Shown here piece by piece: positions 1 through 12,477 of a stretch of DNA of 64,000 nucleotides. Source of the DNA: Choristoneura fumiferana (taxonomy: Eukaryota > Arthropoda > Insecta > Lepidoptera > Tortricidae); NCBI RefSeq assembly GCF_025370935.1, contig NC_133495.1:1375030-1439029 (forward strand), written 5' to 3'. Position 1 is the stretch's first letter. Every line of letters begins with the position of its first letter. A program made the translations under genes and the position numbers. Below the pieces are notes generated by a model. The model worked only from the letters and a program-made list of their open reading frames with translations, was not told where the DNA came from and searched no databases.

Positions 1-2748
1 GGGATGACTCATATAACAGAAATGCATATAGACTTACAGGACAGTACCCCAATATCTTATAAGCCCTACCGGCTACCCTTTAGTGAAAGGCTTATCGTTA
101 GAGACATTATTGACGAGTTGTTGGAGTCAAAGATTGTTCAGGAATCTAATTCATCTTACGCGAGTCCGATAGTTCTGGTCAAAAAGAAAAATGGTGAACA
201 TCGTCTTTGTGTGGACTATCGGGCCTTGAATAAGAAAACCGTGAAGGACTCTTACCCAATGCCTGTTATTGACGACCAATTAGATCGTCTCAGTGGTAAA
301 GTGTACTTCACAAGCCTCGACCTAAAGTCTGGCTATTATCAAATACCTATGGCTGAGAAGTCTAGACACTTGACTGCCTTCGTGACACCTGACGGGCATT
401 ACGAGTATACCCGGATGCCTTTTGGTCTCGTAAATGCCCCGGCCGTGTTCCAACATATGGTCAATAAGGCTTTGGGGAAGGATCGGTACAATTTAGCTAT
501 TCCGTACATGGACGATCTTTTATCCCCGGCTTCATCCGTTGACGAGGGATTGACAAAACTGCGTAAAATTCTGGTTTCTCTGCGGAACGCTGGCTTAACA
601 CTGAATTTGACGAAGTGCTTTTTCTTTGCAAAGACATTAGATTACTTGGGATATGAAGTCTCCAATGATGGATTAAGACCTGGTAGTAAGAAGATAGAAG
701 CAGTTTCTAAATTTCCCACACCAACCAACGTACATCAGATAAGACAATTTGTTGGACTGGCTAGTTTTTTCCGCAGATTTATTGCCGGATTCGCCAGAAT
801 TGCAAAACCGCTAACTGTCCTTACTAAATCTAATGTACCTTGGAAATGGGGGCAAGAGCAAGAGGCATCATTCCAAACCTTAAAAGCTAAATTAGTAGAG
901 CGGCCGATTTTGGCCCTGTACGACCCAAAATTCTATACTGAGGTTCACTGCGACGCAAGTAAGTTAGGCGTGGGGGGTATGTTACTGCAGCGAACCGATG
1001 AGAAATCTCCATTGAAAGCTGTTGCGTACTATAGTAAACAGACGACTAAAGAGGAAGAACATCTACATTCATATGAACTGGAAACCCTTGCTGTGGTTCT
1101 TTCATTAAAGAAATTCCGGACTTATCTCATAGGGATTCCGTTCAAAGTGTACACTGATTGCAACGCCCTTAGGACTACTCTTACAAAGAGAGATTTAGTA
1201 CCCCGTATTGCTCGATGGTGGCTGCTATTGCAGGAGTACAATTTCACCATTGAGCATAGACCGGGAGATCACATGCGGCATGTGGACGCTTTGAGCAGAA
1301 ACCCTATTCAGGGCAACAGCCTTGCGGATTTAAGCGAATCACGAGAATATGAAATTATGAATGTTACCACCACTGAATGGCTTCATACAGTTCAGATGAC
1401 AGATCCTAAACTGAAATTAGTAAAGAATATTTTAGATACTGATAGTAAAGAAATAAGGGATATAGTGGATAATTATATTCTGAAAGATAGTAAGATATAT
1501 AGAAAAATAGGTGATGATTTAAAATGGGTCGTACCAAATGGTGCAAGATGGCGAATATGTCAAATTTGCCACGACGAGGCGGGTCATTTTTCGTTAGACA
1601 AAACGCTTAGTAAAATGAAGAATGATTACTGGTTCCCAAAAATGCGCAGATTTGTACGAAAATATGTATCGGCGTGCCTTAGTTGTGCATACAATAAAGG
1701 GTCGACATCCAAGAGCAGTGGTTATTTGCATCCGATCCCTAAGGGAAACGTCCCATTTCACACATTGCATATGGACCATCTGGGGCCATTCATACGAAGC
1801 AAGCAGGGTAATTCATACATATTAGGAGTCATTGATGGATTCAGCAAGTTTATTTTTATTAGGGCCGTTAAAACCTTAAAGAGCAAAATGACTATTAGAA
1901 TATTGACTGATATATTTAGCATGATTGGTAGTCCAAAAATTATAATATCTGACAGAGGAACTAGCTTTACCTCGTCGTCCTTTAAGAAATTCGTTAAGTC
2001 TATTGGTTCTAAGCATATCCTTAATGCTGTCGCTACGCCTAGGGCCAATGGTCAAATTGAGAGGTACAATCGTACAATTTTGGAATCTTTAGCGGCATCT
2101 AATCACGGTCTTGACGAGCGTGAGTGGGATTTGCACCTCAATAAAGTGCAATGGAGTTTAAATAATACTTTAAATAAGAGTACCGGTACAACTCCATCAG
2201 AAATTGTTTTTGGGCGGAAGACAACCAACCCGAGTGAAGGGTCTGTTTTGAATTCCATCCAGGAATCAATTGACCAAACAGATAAAGAAGCCGGCCCTCA
2301 ATTAAATAATGAGGTGAATGTCAATGACTTTGACGCTACACGTGATGAAATACGCAGTTTGGCTATGGAGAATACGGAGAAGAACCAACGTGCGATGAAA
2401 ACTCGCTACGATAATAATAGAGCACCAACAACTTTTTTTAACCTAGGTGATTTAGTTATGATCCCCAATAACCACGTTCCTGCAAATGGTAAGAGTAAAA
2501 AGTTATGCCCGAAGTTTCGAGGACCATTCCGGATAACTGCCGTCCTCAAGAATGATCGATATGAAGTTTCTACAGTCGAAGGTCACGCCAAACGTAAATA
2601 CAAAAGTGTCTATCCAGCCGACTCTTTGAAAAAATGGATTACTTTCTCTATGTCTGACAAGAGTGACCGCGAAGACAATTATGACAATACTAATGACTCT
2701 AGCGACAGTACTGATGATGATCATAACCAAGTTAATAGTGAAAATTAA
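1..2748 (+). mobile_element. Ty3/gypsy-type LTR retrotransposon, partial pol ORF (RT - RNase H - integrase)
   Basis: One open frame enters from the left window edge and runs without a stop to 2748, about 915 codons. Reverse transcriptase comes first: its active-site box reads YMDD at about residue 169, where insect gypsy elements more often have Y-[IVL]-DD. RNase H follows at about 310-440, with a CDAS start and a conserved ELETLAV helix. Integrase has an HHCC zinc finger at about 525-570 and a DDE core with its last Glu in an NGQIER context near residue 695. The C-terminal GPF/Y-like module lies near 840-880. Gag and protease are off-window. The tail after residue 890 is rich in Asp and Ser. 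No frameshift or stop is seen, which suggests a fairly young copy. Family is secure; clade is not. Confidence 0.95.
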
Positions 2749-4130
2749 TTTTTTTCGATTATTGTCCCAATTAACACTCCTCATCCTTGGCTCTTGAGCA
2801 GGCTGGACACCATTAATGTCCTGACATTCCACATCCTATTAGTAATTATTTCAGGTTTTACAAGAAGGCTAAACACTACCAATCACAAGAGCTGCTGCCA
2901 ATATAATACAATTAAGGGAGTAATCTCGTGTGAGTATCTATGTGATTCATGTAGCACATTTTTATTATAATTAACATGTGAAATATGCTGCTTATTTCTG
3001 CAGTGCTCACTTTTTACTGAAATATGCCGTTGCATGCGGTGCTCAGTATTAACTATTGCTGAAATATGCTGCTCCCTGCGGTGATCAGTATTATTCAACT
3101 GTTACTGAAATATGCTGCTTAATGCAGTGCTCAGTATTAAGTGTCCCTGAAATATGCTGCCTACTGCGGTGCTCAATATAAACTACTACTGAAATATGCT
3201 GTTAACTGCAGTGCTCAGTACCCCTTACAATGTTATTGTTTCTATACCCAACGTTAATTACGGTATATGAAATCGCTGATAAAGTCATAATTACTTTATT
3301 TATTCAAAATCTTAATTAGTTAATTTATTCAAATATTTGACACAATTAATTTATTAATTCAATATCATACAAGATTACGGTACTTAACACTCGTCACAAT
3401 AGAAACATATAAAAATAAAAACTTGTAATCTATTAATATCTTAAAACATAATGCTAAGTAAAAGTACATGTTCCATAACACCACAGCAGGTGTTTAGTCC
3501 TAACAATTACCACTAAATAACGTGTTTTTATTTTATGTGACATTGTAAATGAAATCTTGTTGGATCATCAGTTACTAATATATGTTATATTTTCACAGGC
3601 ATCCCAGAGCGCAGGCAGTACCAGCTCGTGAGAGGCCGAGTGATAGCTTGAACGTCTTAAGAAAACCATCACACTTATCTATAACTTAGAATAAATAAAT
3701 AAATGTAGCGTATAATTCGATTGATAGGTATCATCACTAGAAGTAGAAAAGTCGTCACTATATAAGTTATAAATCGTTAAATGATTATACTTAGGAATAC
3801 ACTGAACCGTGTATTTTTTTTCTTTCTTTCTTCTCTGTTACTTATGTCACAATTAAATTTGTATTTTTTTTTCTCTTTTCTCCTCTCTATCTTTGTATAG
3901 AGACATACAACTCTCGAATGGCCGATCCGGAATAGGGTCATTCCGTTAACAGGACGGCCGTCTGTTAGCGTGAGCCAATATTTTACCGAACATTTGAATT
4001 ATTTATCATGGCAACACGAACAATTCTTGACAGGCGACATTCGAGTGTTGGACACGGAGAGGGTAACAGTGTTTTTCGAGATTGTTTTGTAATTAATTTA
4101 AGAAAATATACTGAAGTCATTTAACTGGCG
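2749..4130 (+). mobile_element. probable 3' untranslated region and LTR of the retrotransposon
   Basis: No gene is visible here. The stretch follows pol directly and contains a 42-bp tandem array, an AATAAA cluster near 3690-3705 and a TATATAAG box near 3758. These fit the regulatory parts of an LTR. The LTR ends cannot be set because the 5' LTR is outside the window. A TGGCGC hexamer, the usual start of a tRNA primer-binding site, lies near 4126, where a simple 3' LTR would not need one. Confidence 0.4.
2980..3220. repeat. tandem repeat, about 42-bp unit, six copies
   Basis: Units start near 2980, 3019, 3061, 3107, 3149 and 3191. Each has GAAATATGC followed by a TGCRGTGCTCAGTA-like block. 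Spacing varies from 39 to 46 bp and copies differ at several sites. It sits in the 3' part of the retrotransposon. Confidence 0.85.
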
Positions 4131-5540
4131 CTGGTTTTACTGGTTCTCGTACTAAGGTATTGATTGGTTTAATATTATTTATTTTTCGGATCATATTAAA
4201 TAGACCCAAAAATCTTGCGCCACGGAGTATATCATTTTTGACTAACGAGCAACGCACACGCTCTTAAAGTAATCTACTCAGCCAGGGGCAAAACGTCGGT
4301 GGATAGGGCTTCATCCGGGAATCGAGACTCAAGGAAAACCGAGATCTGAACCTTTTCGGTCCCGAGACTCTTGTAGTTCCAGTCTCGGTGATTTTCGAGA
4401 CTTGAGACATTTTTCTATCCAGCAAGACCGACTTGTGATTGTTATCTATCAATTATAATGCATATACGATGAGTACAAACGAACTTTCATAAGTACCTCT
4501 AAAATCCACTTCCTTAAATACTTGAATTGTAGAAACTAGTGCTTTTACTGTGATTAATATGTTGTTCTTACAGGATAATATTATTAACGACGATGATGGA
4601 AAATGTGTATTCAACTCTACATGATTTTAAATACCTACACCCCAAGCGGATTCATTGCATTGCAGTCACTAACAAGTTTAAAAACTCGATAGAAAGATTA
4701 TGCGTTTTGAACTGCTTAGTAAAAAATCATACAGAACAATTGTTGTTACACTCGATAGGCATACTGCTTGGGAAATGCGCATGGTTTTGGGACATATGCA
4801 AATTTCGTAGTAAGTTTTTGAAAATTTTTACTAAAGTTTTTAAAACATTTCATACGTAGATTATGTTTGTATCGAAAAGTGAAATTAACAAGAATTGCAT
4901 TTTTGAATATGCACCTTTTGAATTGATGGTAGTGTTCTGAAATTTAATAAGAACATAACTTTAAATTAAAAAAAAATTTTTTTCGTATATTTGAAGTCCG
5001 CTTTTTCCACTAAAGTACTATTTTCTAAACTACGATACTATGAACACAAATCGGAACCCATTAGGATTTTTTGTTAATTCTCGCAAGTCCGAAATTCGCC
5101 TCCCATAAGCAAAGTTCTGCTACGGACTCAAAAATTTTGAACGGCCCCTCGGTACAGCTAATTTGTTCCCGCGCCTATCATTCAGGATCCTGTTAGTGAC
5201 GGAGGACGCGCTCGCGTAGGTCGGGCAGTGGATTCAGCAACGAATTTGTCCACGCAGCTTAGTATTTTATTTCAATATTTTTGTAACGAAATGTATTTTT
5301 GTTATATGTTGACATTTTAGTGATGTAAACTTTAAATATGTTTTTTTATTTGTTTAATGAGTTTAATAAGGAATTTTGAGCTATGGTTCTAACTCAATAC
5401 CGACTTATTTCTCACATTAAACGAGTAATTTTCGTAAAAGTATATGTGTGTAGTCTGCGTGAAGTATTATGAATAATACTGCTAGATATTATTATCCTCA
5501 TTGATTTGAGAGCTTTTTTTTTCTTTTTAGATATAAAAAC
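4131..5540. other. non-coding stretch, nothing recognised
   Basis: AT-rich sequence without a supported exon. The 88-codon frame starting at 4593 follows a good-looking acceptor (TTCTTACAG at about 4573), but it has no recognisable domain and ordinary AT-rich composition, so it is not called. Confidence 0.5.
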
Positions 5541-5554
5541 TACGAGCATATAAA

Positions 5555-7215
5555 AATGCTTCTGTGCAAGTCTTCGAGGAGTTCAATCATCTCGAGAAAC
5601 ATCACCTGACCCTTATAGTGATGACGGGTAGTTTTAGCTTAGATGCAGACTACAACCCAGGAGGAGACGAAGGTTCCAGCGCGACAGCATTGGTAATATT
5701 GCTGTAGGTGCACCAATAAGAGCAACGTCTTTCCAGCAAGTCAACCACAAACTACCAAAGCAGCAAAGACTCTGACTCGGCTTAGAATGTTATAGATGAG
5801 ACTGTATACGCATCCTCCAGTTCAGACAGTATTTTTGTCAGTTTTGGCTACCTAAACTTGGCTAACTAAATATCAAAATAAACAACAACCAAGAAACCAA
5901 GGCATAAAGTACTCGGTAAGTATGAGGAGAACCTAACATATCGGTATCATCTAATATTATAATAGTCTTAGGAAATGACTTACTTGGAGTCTATCTCACT
6001 ACCACAAGACCCGGCTGAACTGCACCAGACATAGATTTAGAAAAAACTCTTACAGAATAGCTTTGCTACCTGAACAGGAATCAAAACTCTAAAAATACCC
6101 TGACAGCTTCATTTTTACTCCCTGAATAGGAACCAGTTCTGAAATTATTGATTGGTAGTGAAGTTTCACATCAAAACACCACCCACCATATTCTGGAAAT
6201 AAAGAAGGTAACCACTCTCTATTCTTATCATCGGGAGATCTCCTAGCCATCTTCTTTTACTAGATACTGCAGCATCATGCTCTTAGCAACCGGTAACGAC
6301 AGTTCTCCAGTATCAACACCGTACCATGAAATGATGGAAACAGATCAAGATCTCCACAGGCACAGGCACGGGGAAGGACCGAGCTCATTTCTCTTTATAT
6401 TTCATTAATTAAATACAAGATAATTTGCAAAGCTACAACTACATTTCATCATCTCGTAGTATCAGTTCGTTACCATTCATTACCGGTTGCTGAGAGCATG
6501 ATGCTGCAGTATTTAGTAAAAGGATGATGTCTAGGATGATCTCCCCGATGATAAAAATTAGAGAGTTAAGTACTTATCCCTCTTATTTCCAGTTTATCAT
6601 CAATAATTTCCGAGCTGGTTCTTGTTCAAGGAGTAAAAATGACGCTGTTAGGGTATTTTCAGTTTGATTCGTGTTCAGGTAGCAAAGGTACTTATTGTGT
6701 TAAGAGCCTTTTCCAAATCTACTAATGTCTGGTTGCAGTTCAGCCGGGTCTTGAGGTAGTGAGATAATCTCTGAGGTAAAGTCAATTCCTATATAAGACT
6801 ATCTAAATCTCAATGATACCGATATAGTTAGTGTATCATCATCACACTTCCCGAGTACGTCATGTCTTGGCCTGGCTTCTTGGCTATTGTTTATTTTGAT
6901 ACTTGTTGCTTCAGTGCCAAACGATTGTCAAAAATACTGTCCGAACTGGAAGATGCATATACAGATTTATCTATAACACTAGCTGACTCAGAGACTTCGC
7001 TGCTTTGGTATATAGTATGTGGCTCGACTTGCTGGAAATACATTGCTGATTGGTGCACCTACGGAGACGTACTAACGCTGCTTGCGCTGGAACCTTTTTC
7101 TCGTCCTGGGCTGTAGTCTGCATCTGATCCAAACTACCCGTCATCAATATATAGGGTCATGTAATGTTTCTCGAGATGATTGAACTCCTCGAAGACATGC
7201 ATAGAAGCATTTATT
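5555..7215. repeat. large foldback (inverted repeat), arms about 740 bp, spacer about 180 bp
   Basis: The left arm (about 5555-6295) and the reverse complement of the right arm (about 6475-7212) match along their full length, with scattered mismatches and small indels. Anchors include the TCGAGGAGTTCAATCATCTC block at both outer ends and the CTGCAGCATCATGCTC block at both inner ends. Both arms can be read as a Ser-rich peptide with a YASSSSDSIF motif (left arm on +, right arm on -), so a coding relic may have been captured. A transcript across it would form a long double-stranded hairpin. Confidence 0.9.
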
Positions 7216-7274
7216 ACGTGCTTGCAGTTTTTTATCCATATAAAAAGAAAAAGCCATTTGCAGTATGATATGGC

Positions 7275-7536
7275 TGCCGTAATGTGACGTTGATATATTC
7301 TTATTTTATAATGTAGCATGATTTTGTGACACAACGTCATTAAACGGTTGATCTTGTTGCCGTAATATGACTTGCTTTATTCTTTAGTATAACGTTACAT
7401 CGCATTGTGACACTACGTCAATTGACATTTCGATCATGTTGCCGTAATATGACGTTGCTACGTTATTGTAGTATTATGTTACGTCACTATGTAACAACGT
7501 CATTTGACGATTCGATAATATTGTCGTGATATGACG
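7275..7536. repeat. tandem repeat, about 83-bp unit, three copies plus a partial fourth
   Basis: Units begin with GCCGTAATRTGACG or a variant at 7275, 7359, 7441 and 7523. Each unit carries TGACGT- or ACGTCA-like motifs, so CRE/bZIP-like half sites are unusually dense. It starts about 60 bp after the foldback ends. Confidence 0.85.
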
Positions 7537-8165
7537 TGTTAAGAATATGTATAATTACAATATCAGTTGTACGGTAGCACGTCTATAAACGGTGACGATT
7601 AATCCGCAATGCGCCGTAACGCTAACTATTTCTGTATACAGTCAAAGCTCAACTTGTAATGACGTGACGTCTCATTGTATGGAAAAGTGTGCGATATCGC
7701 CATTGACCGAAATTTTTTGGGCGTACGCGCGAAACGTGTTAAATACGTTTATTTTTTTTTTCAAACTCACTTTAGCCCCCCCCTGAAAAAGCTTTCTTTA
7801 TCCTTCGAATCTCGTGAACGTTTATCGTGAACGGGTCCCCCTGAAAATACATATCGACCGCTTCTCAACCTCGTATCTGGCCAGAAAATTGCTTTAAAAT
7901 CATCTTTATGTTAAGTACGATAGATTGTTGATTTGTTGTATACAATTCGGGTAGATACGAGGTTGAGGAAGTAAGTGTTGAATATGACGTGTTTCACAAA
8001 AGAAAGTTCGTCGTACATGTTGAAGTAATATTTAAATCTGTTAATTAATCTGTTATTTTATTCGTATTACTCAACATTTATTTGTAATAATATAATATGT
8101 AATAAAGCTCATTTCAGTTTTCTGAAATTATTCCAAATCCATACTATAATATATAATACTATATA

Positions 8166-8184
8166 CAATCTATTACTATATATA

Positions 8185-8233
<49 letters not shown>

Positions 8234-8470
8234 TATATATATATAATATGTATATATACACATATATTGTTTATATATTATTTAGTAAATTAGTATTAGT
8301 ATAATATAATATAAAATAATTTAATATATATATATATTAAATTATTTTTATATTATTTTACATTATTTTTATATTATTTATTTTATATTATACTAATACT
8401 AATTTACTAATTACTAATTTTACTAATTTGCTAATTTTACTAATTTACTAATTACTAATTTGACTATTTT
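8166..8470. repeat. (TA)n and TTTACTAA-type low-complexity DNA
   Basis: An almost pure TA run (about 8186-8250) is followed by TATTATTTTATATTA and ACTAATTT repeats. It lies next to the dispersed element starting near 8473. The stretch 7537-8165 before it shows no gene or structure. Confidence 0.9.
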
Positions 8471-8472
8471 TT

Positions 8473-10043
8473 TATACTATAAATGCGAAAGTAACTGTCT
8501 GTCTGTCTGTCTGTTACGCTTTCACGCCTAAACCGATGAACCGATTTTGATCAAATTTGGTACAGAGATACAATAGACCTTGGGAAAGAACATAGGTTAT
8601 CTTTTATCGCGAAAAAGAGGCTTTAAGGGGTTGAAATAGGGGATGAAAGTTTATATGTTGGAAGTTCGTCGCTGTCGAAGATAAAACCATGAAACTTGGC
8701 ATTTAGGCACTTAATAAGAAATAATTCTGTATTTGTTTGAGCTTTTTTGAAAATTCGACCTGTGAGGGGATGAAATAGGGGATGAAAGTTTATATGCAAG
8801 GTCGTCATTATCGAATATAAATCGATGAATCTTTATTAAAGTTGCCATTTTGGCACGTGGAAAGAGATAAATAGATATTTGTTAGCACGTTTTTTTTAAA
8901 TTGTTCCTGTGAGGGGGTGAAATAAGGGATGAAAGTTTATATGGAAGATAAATCGATGGTTCATTATGAACTTGGCATTGGGCACGTGAAAAGATAAATA
9001 CATATTTGTTCGCGCGTTTTTAAAAATTCTTCCTGTGAGGGGTGAAATAGGGGATGAAACTTTATATGGAAGATCGTCATTGTCGAAGATAAATCGATGG
9101 TTATTTATGAAACTTGGCATTGGCCTACTTATAATAAATAAATAGATATTTGTTCAAGCGTTTTTGAAAATGTTACCTGCGAGGGGATGTTAGCAGAGGG
9201 GATGGTGCAGTGTTAGCAGAGCCTTCTAAGCTCATAAGCAAAATGTACGCAATATGGGGTCATTTTAGATGACTTATTCACATAGACAGTCAGACATGAA
9301 AAATTATGATTTTCAGTTTTTTTTTATTTATTGTGCTGTAAGAGCCACCTTTATGCAAAATTCCAAGTTTCTAGGACAGTAGTAAGCACCCTATAACTTT
9401 TTCTGTTGAGGCAATTTGTATGGAAACACCTTTTTAATGACTGTAGCTTTTGATTGCCTTGACTTTGAGGTTTGATTTTTTCACAGCTTTCGGGACTATT
9501 GACCTGAGTTTAGGGTTTTTATTTCAACTCGATACCTATACTCCGCGCGTATACGAGATAAAGGGTCTTGACAGACAGACGGACGGACGGACAGCAAAGT
9601 AATCCTACAAGGGTTGCATTTTTTCCTTTTTAGGTACGGAACCCTAAAAAACATTTGCTCTGGCGCTTTTTCAAATTATGACCTATTTACTTGAAAATAT
9701 GGGGATAAAAGTAAACAAGTTTAAAGTTAGTAAAAATGCCTTGACAAACAATAAAAGACGTAAGGTGCCAAGAGTTCACTATGAAGAATAAGTCATTTTG
9801 TGTTGACAGGGTATAGAATACTCGTCGTATTGCTAAAATATGGCTACCCGCAAAATATTTATGTCTTACCAGACATCGGATGGATGGATGTATGGAAGAA
9901 CAAAAAAAAATTGTTTATATTTATTTAAAGAAATGTATTAAAATAGTTTATTTTCGGTATTGGCAGAATAGGTATCCTATATAAATTAAAGACTTTCCAA
10001 AATTACTATTCCACGCGGACGAAGTAAAGGGCAAAAGCTAGTG
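8473..10043 (+). mobile_element. non-autonomous element ending in CTAG (Lep1/Helitron-like, tentative)
   Basis: It starts with the TATAAATGCGAAAGTAAC-(TGTC)n block and ends with GCGGACGAAGT...AAAAGCTAG. These are the two ends of a very common lepidopteran repeat, also present shorter and inverted at 38292-38518 and 61859-62079. A hairpin next to a CTAG end with no inverted repeats is Helitron-like. The interior (9200-9650) also contains the widespread TACGGAACCCTAAAAA block. No ORF of its own. Confidence 0.6.
8625..9190. repeat. internal tandem repeat, about 126-146 bp unit, four copies
   Basis: Units start with GAGGGGRTGAAATAGGGGAT or a variant at about 8625, 8765, 8911 and 9037, with the start of a fifth at 9181. 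Each carries a GATCGTCATTGTCGAAGAT-like block and an AACTTGGCATT block. The array is inside the CTAG element. Confidence 0.8.
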
Positions 10044-10267
10044 CGTCTATAATTAAGTACAAAAAAAATACAAAACCAACAAGAAGAAAATAGATATCAA
10101 ATGATGAAAGAGATTCGGAAACGCACCCGAAAAAAAGCCATTGACACGTTCTGAAACGTGGTTTGTCATAAATTATTTAATTAATATATAAATGCGTTCG
10201 TGTTTTCATTCTTGTTATTATTGTCGTTATTTACTAATACAAAAAAAAGATAAAATTATTTACGAGT

Positions 10268-10405
10268 CTGATTCGCGCTGTCATCGTTCATCCACCATTA
10301 CGTCTCATATTTCGTTTTCTAATTTTTTTTCACCGTACAATGGCAAAAACTATTAGACACTGGCAAAATGTCCTCAAATGGATATAACATATTTTTTAAA
10401 GAAAC
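10268..10405 (+). repeat. dispersed repeat, copy 1 (second copy at 14908-15045)
   Basis: A direct repeat that begins ATTCGCGCTGTCATCGTTCA in both copies and stays alignable for about 135 bp, with the later half more diverged. Copy 2 abuts another repeat at its left edge. Confidence 0.85.
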
Positions 10406-10898
10406 AATAATTAAATATTTATTTACATTTTGTTCTATTACATAAGTTTTTTCGTCCTTATGCACAAAAAATAACGACAAATAGGTAGATAGATATGTGG
10501 TCAATCAAATTCAGACCGCACATCGGAGGAAAAAGTCCACACTATCAATATTTCCAATTTTAGTAATAATTATTTTAACTTTAAGTAGGTTAGGTAGGTT
10601 AGGCTACTTGCATAATGAAATGTAAAAATACTGGCTAACCCACTTATCAACATCCAACCCAAACCCTGGTTCTAGAAAGCTGAACTTTTACTTGGACTTC
10701 GAAATTCCCTCTTTTTATGGGAACAAGAACGTGAATGTATTTTGAGATATTTGCATGGGATGAGAATTCTTCGATTTAGAAAAAGCCGCCAGCTAGCTAG
10801 CATAACCTGAAACTGATTTACTACTACCTACTATTTTTCTAGCTGTCATGAGGTGAAAAATTGTGCTTTCCGCTTGGCTGTAAAGTTTGTCTGTTTGC

Positions 10899-11162
10899 CT
10901 AGTGCAAGGTCCGCCCGGATTGCTAACACCATCTTGCTCGCTAATCCTGCCATGAAGCAGCAGTGCTTGCACTGTTGTGTTTCGGCGTGGAGAGCAAGAC
11001 AGCCGGTGAAATTACTGGCACATGAAGTATCCCATCTTAGGCTTCTAGGTTGGCAACGCGTCTGCAATAGGTACCCCTGGCGTTGCAGATGTTTATGGGC
11101 GGTGGTGATCTCTTACCATCAGGAGACCCACTTGCTCGTTTGCCATCCAGTCGAATAAAAAA
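10899..11162 (-). repeat. dispersed lepidopteran repeat (GATCACCACCGCCCATAAAC family), copy 1
   Basis: Shares long blocks with 15643-15892 (+) and the shorter 18939-19080 (-): GTGGGTCTCCTGATGGTAAG, CCACGCCGAAACACAACAGT and TGCAGATGCGTTGCCAACCT. Apparent ORFs here are repeat sequence. Confidence 0.85.
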
Positions 11163-11421
11163 AATCAGAAAGCACAATAGTATCCTCTAATTGCATACCC
11201 TGAAATCAATTCCCCGATACACGGCGCCCGCAACGGCAAAAGCCGACTCAATCAGCAATTTCGTGTTAATCTTAGATTTCCTGCCCGTCCACTCTCTCCG
11301 GTATTTTATTATTGTACAAGCCTTTCGTCCCCAAGCGCTGCATAATATTTTCTCTTTTTGGTCGAAGCTTGGATTTATGCAATGCTATCGATCTTTCAGT
11401 TTCCAATTGCTTCAGTCAGAG

Positions 11422-11521
11422 NNNNNNNNNNNNNNNNNNNNNNNNNNNNNNNNNNNNNNNNNNNNNNNNNNNNNNNNNNNNNNNNNNNNNNNNNNNNNNN
11501 NNNNNNNNNNNNNNNNNNNNN
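11422..11521. other. assembly gap (100 N)
   Basis: Exactly 100 N, so the true size is unknown. The right flank (11522-11614) resembles the right half of the inverted-repeat element at 62864-62990. The gap may hide the matching left arm, and the missing first exon of GMP reductase could also be here. Any ORF read through the gap is meaningless. Confidence 0.99.
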
Positions 11522-12008
11522 GCAATCAAATGACAGGTTTCCCATACAAAAGCTGTCATTTGATCGCGATTCGCGATTGCAAGCTTCAGAAACGTTAAGG
11601 CAATACGGCCTCAGGTCCATACAAATTACAAAATTAAAAAAAGAAGAAAATAAAGAATAAGAAGTGTTTCGAATTATAAAAATTATTATTATTGAGCTTC
11701 AAGTGGCTTTGAGCTTTCTATGGCTTTACTAAATAATGTGCAGGGAGTAGTGTCACTTCACTATTAGTGGTTTCAGATGATTTGGCGGTCACTTTTTGCA
11801 ATTGTGGCAAGCAATTATTGATAACACCTTGTAGACGGTCGTATGTATTATTTATGCGTAGACTTAGATTAAATGTAACACGAGCGAACCACGAGCGTCT
11901 CGTTGATAGTGATAATAACCGTTAACTGGTATGATCTGGATCGTAGAATGCGCGGGAGTATAGGTCGGTGCTGTTTACCTACTGTCATAAAACTACCAAC
12001 CATCATAA

Positions 12009-12282
12009 GACGACCAGATGGCCTAGTGGTTAGAGAACCTGACTACGAAACTTGAGGTCCCGGGTTCGATTCCCGTGTCGGGGCAGATATTTGTATGAAA
12101 AATACGAATGTTTGTTCTCGGGTCTTGGGTGTTTAATATGTATTTAAGTATACTATATATATCTATATAATTATATTTTTCCTTTGCTTAGTACCCATAA
12201 CACAAGCTTTGCTAAGCTTACTTTGGGACTAGGTCAATTGGTGTGAATTGTCCCGTGATATTTATTTTATTTATTTATAAAA
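12009..12282 (+). mobile_element. tRNA-derived SINE (HaSE-type, tentative)
   Basis: The head has pol III box A- and B-like blocks (TGGCCTAGTGGTTAGAG and GGTTCGATTCC). The tail reads TTTGGGACTAGGTCAATTGG...GATATTTATTT. Inverted copies are at 13418-13732 and 62281-62530. It is not a functional tRNA gene. Confidence 0.85.
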
Positions 12283-12477
12283 CTGTCTGTAACCATACAA
12301 TGTAGCGTTTCCCCGTTTCGTAACCCCGGATCGCTCGTCGTTTTTCGGGATTTATGTGCGATTTTTTTGTAATTTTGCTTGAGCTTTACGGTGACGGAAA
12401 TCAACGTGTGTGGTACTCGTCTATGATCAACTCCAGTAATTTAAAGAAGGAAGTTTTTGGTAAAAAATAACATTTTT

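Noticed and set aside
2980..3220. CRISPR-like array
   Set aside because: Units are contiguous diverged tandem repeats without unique spacers, in a eukaryotic genome.
4593..4859. 88-codon ORF after a good acceptor sequence
   Set aside because: No domain, ordinary AT-rich codon use, no donor or neighbouring exon in phase.
8623..9120. minus-strand ORFs with repeated FHPL-like motifs
   Set aside because: They follow the 126-146-bp tandem repeat inside a dispersed element; repetition, not a protein.
11191..11660. ORFs running across the N gap on both strands
   Set aside because: The frames are kept open only by translated N; no coding evidence on either side.
12009..12090. tRNA gene from box A and B sequences
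   Set aside because: The sequence continues into a SINE body found elsewhere in the window, and no proper anticodon arm forms.
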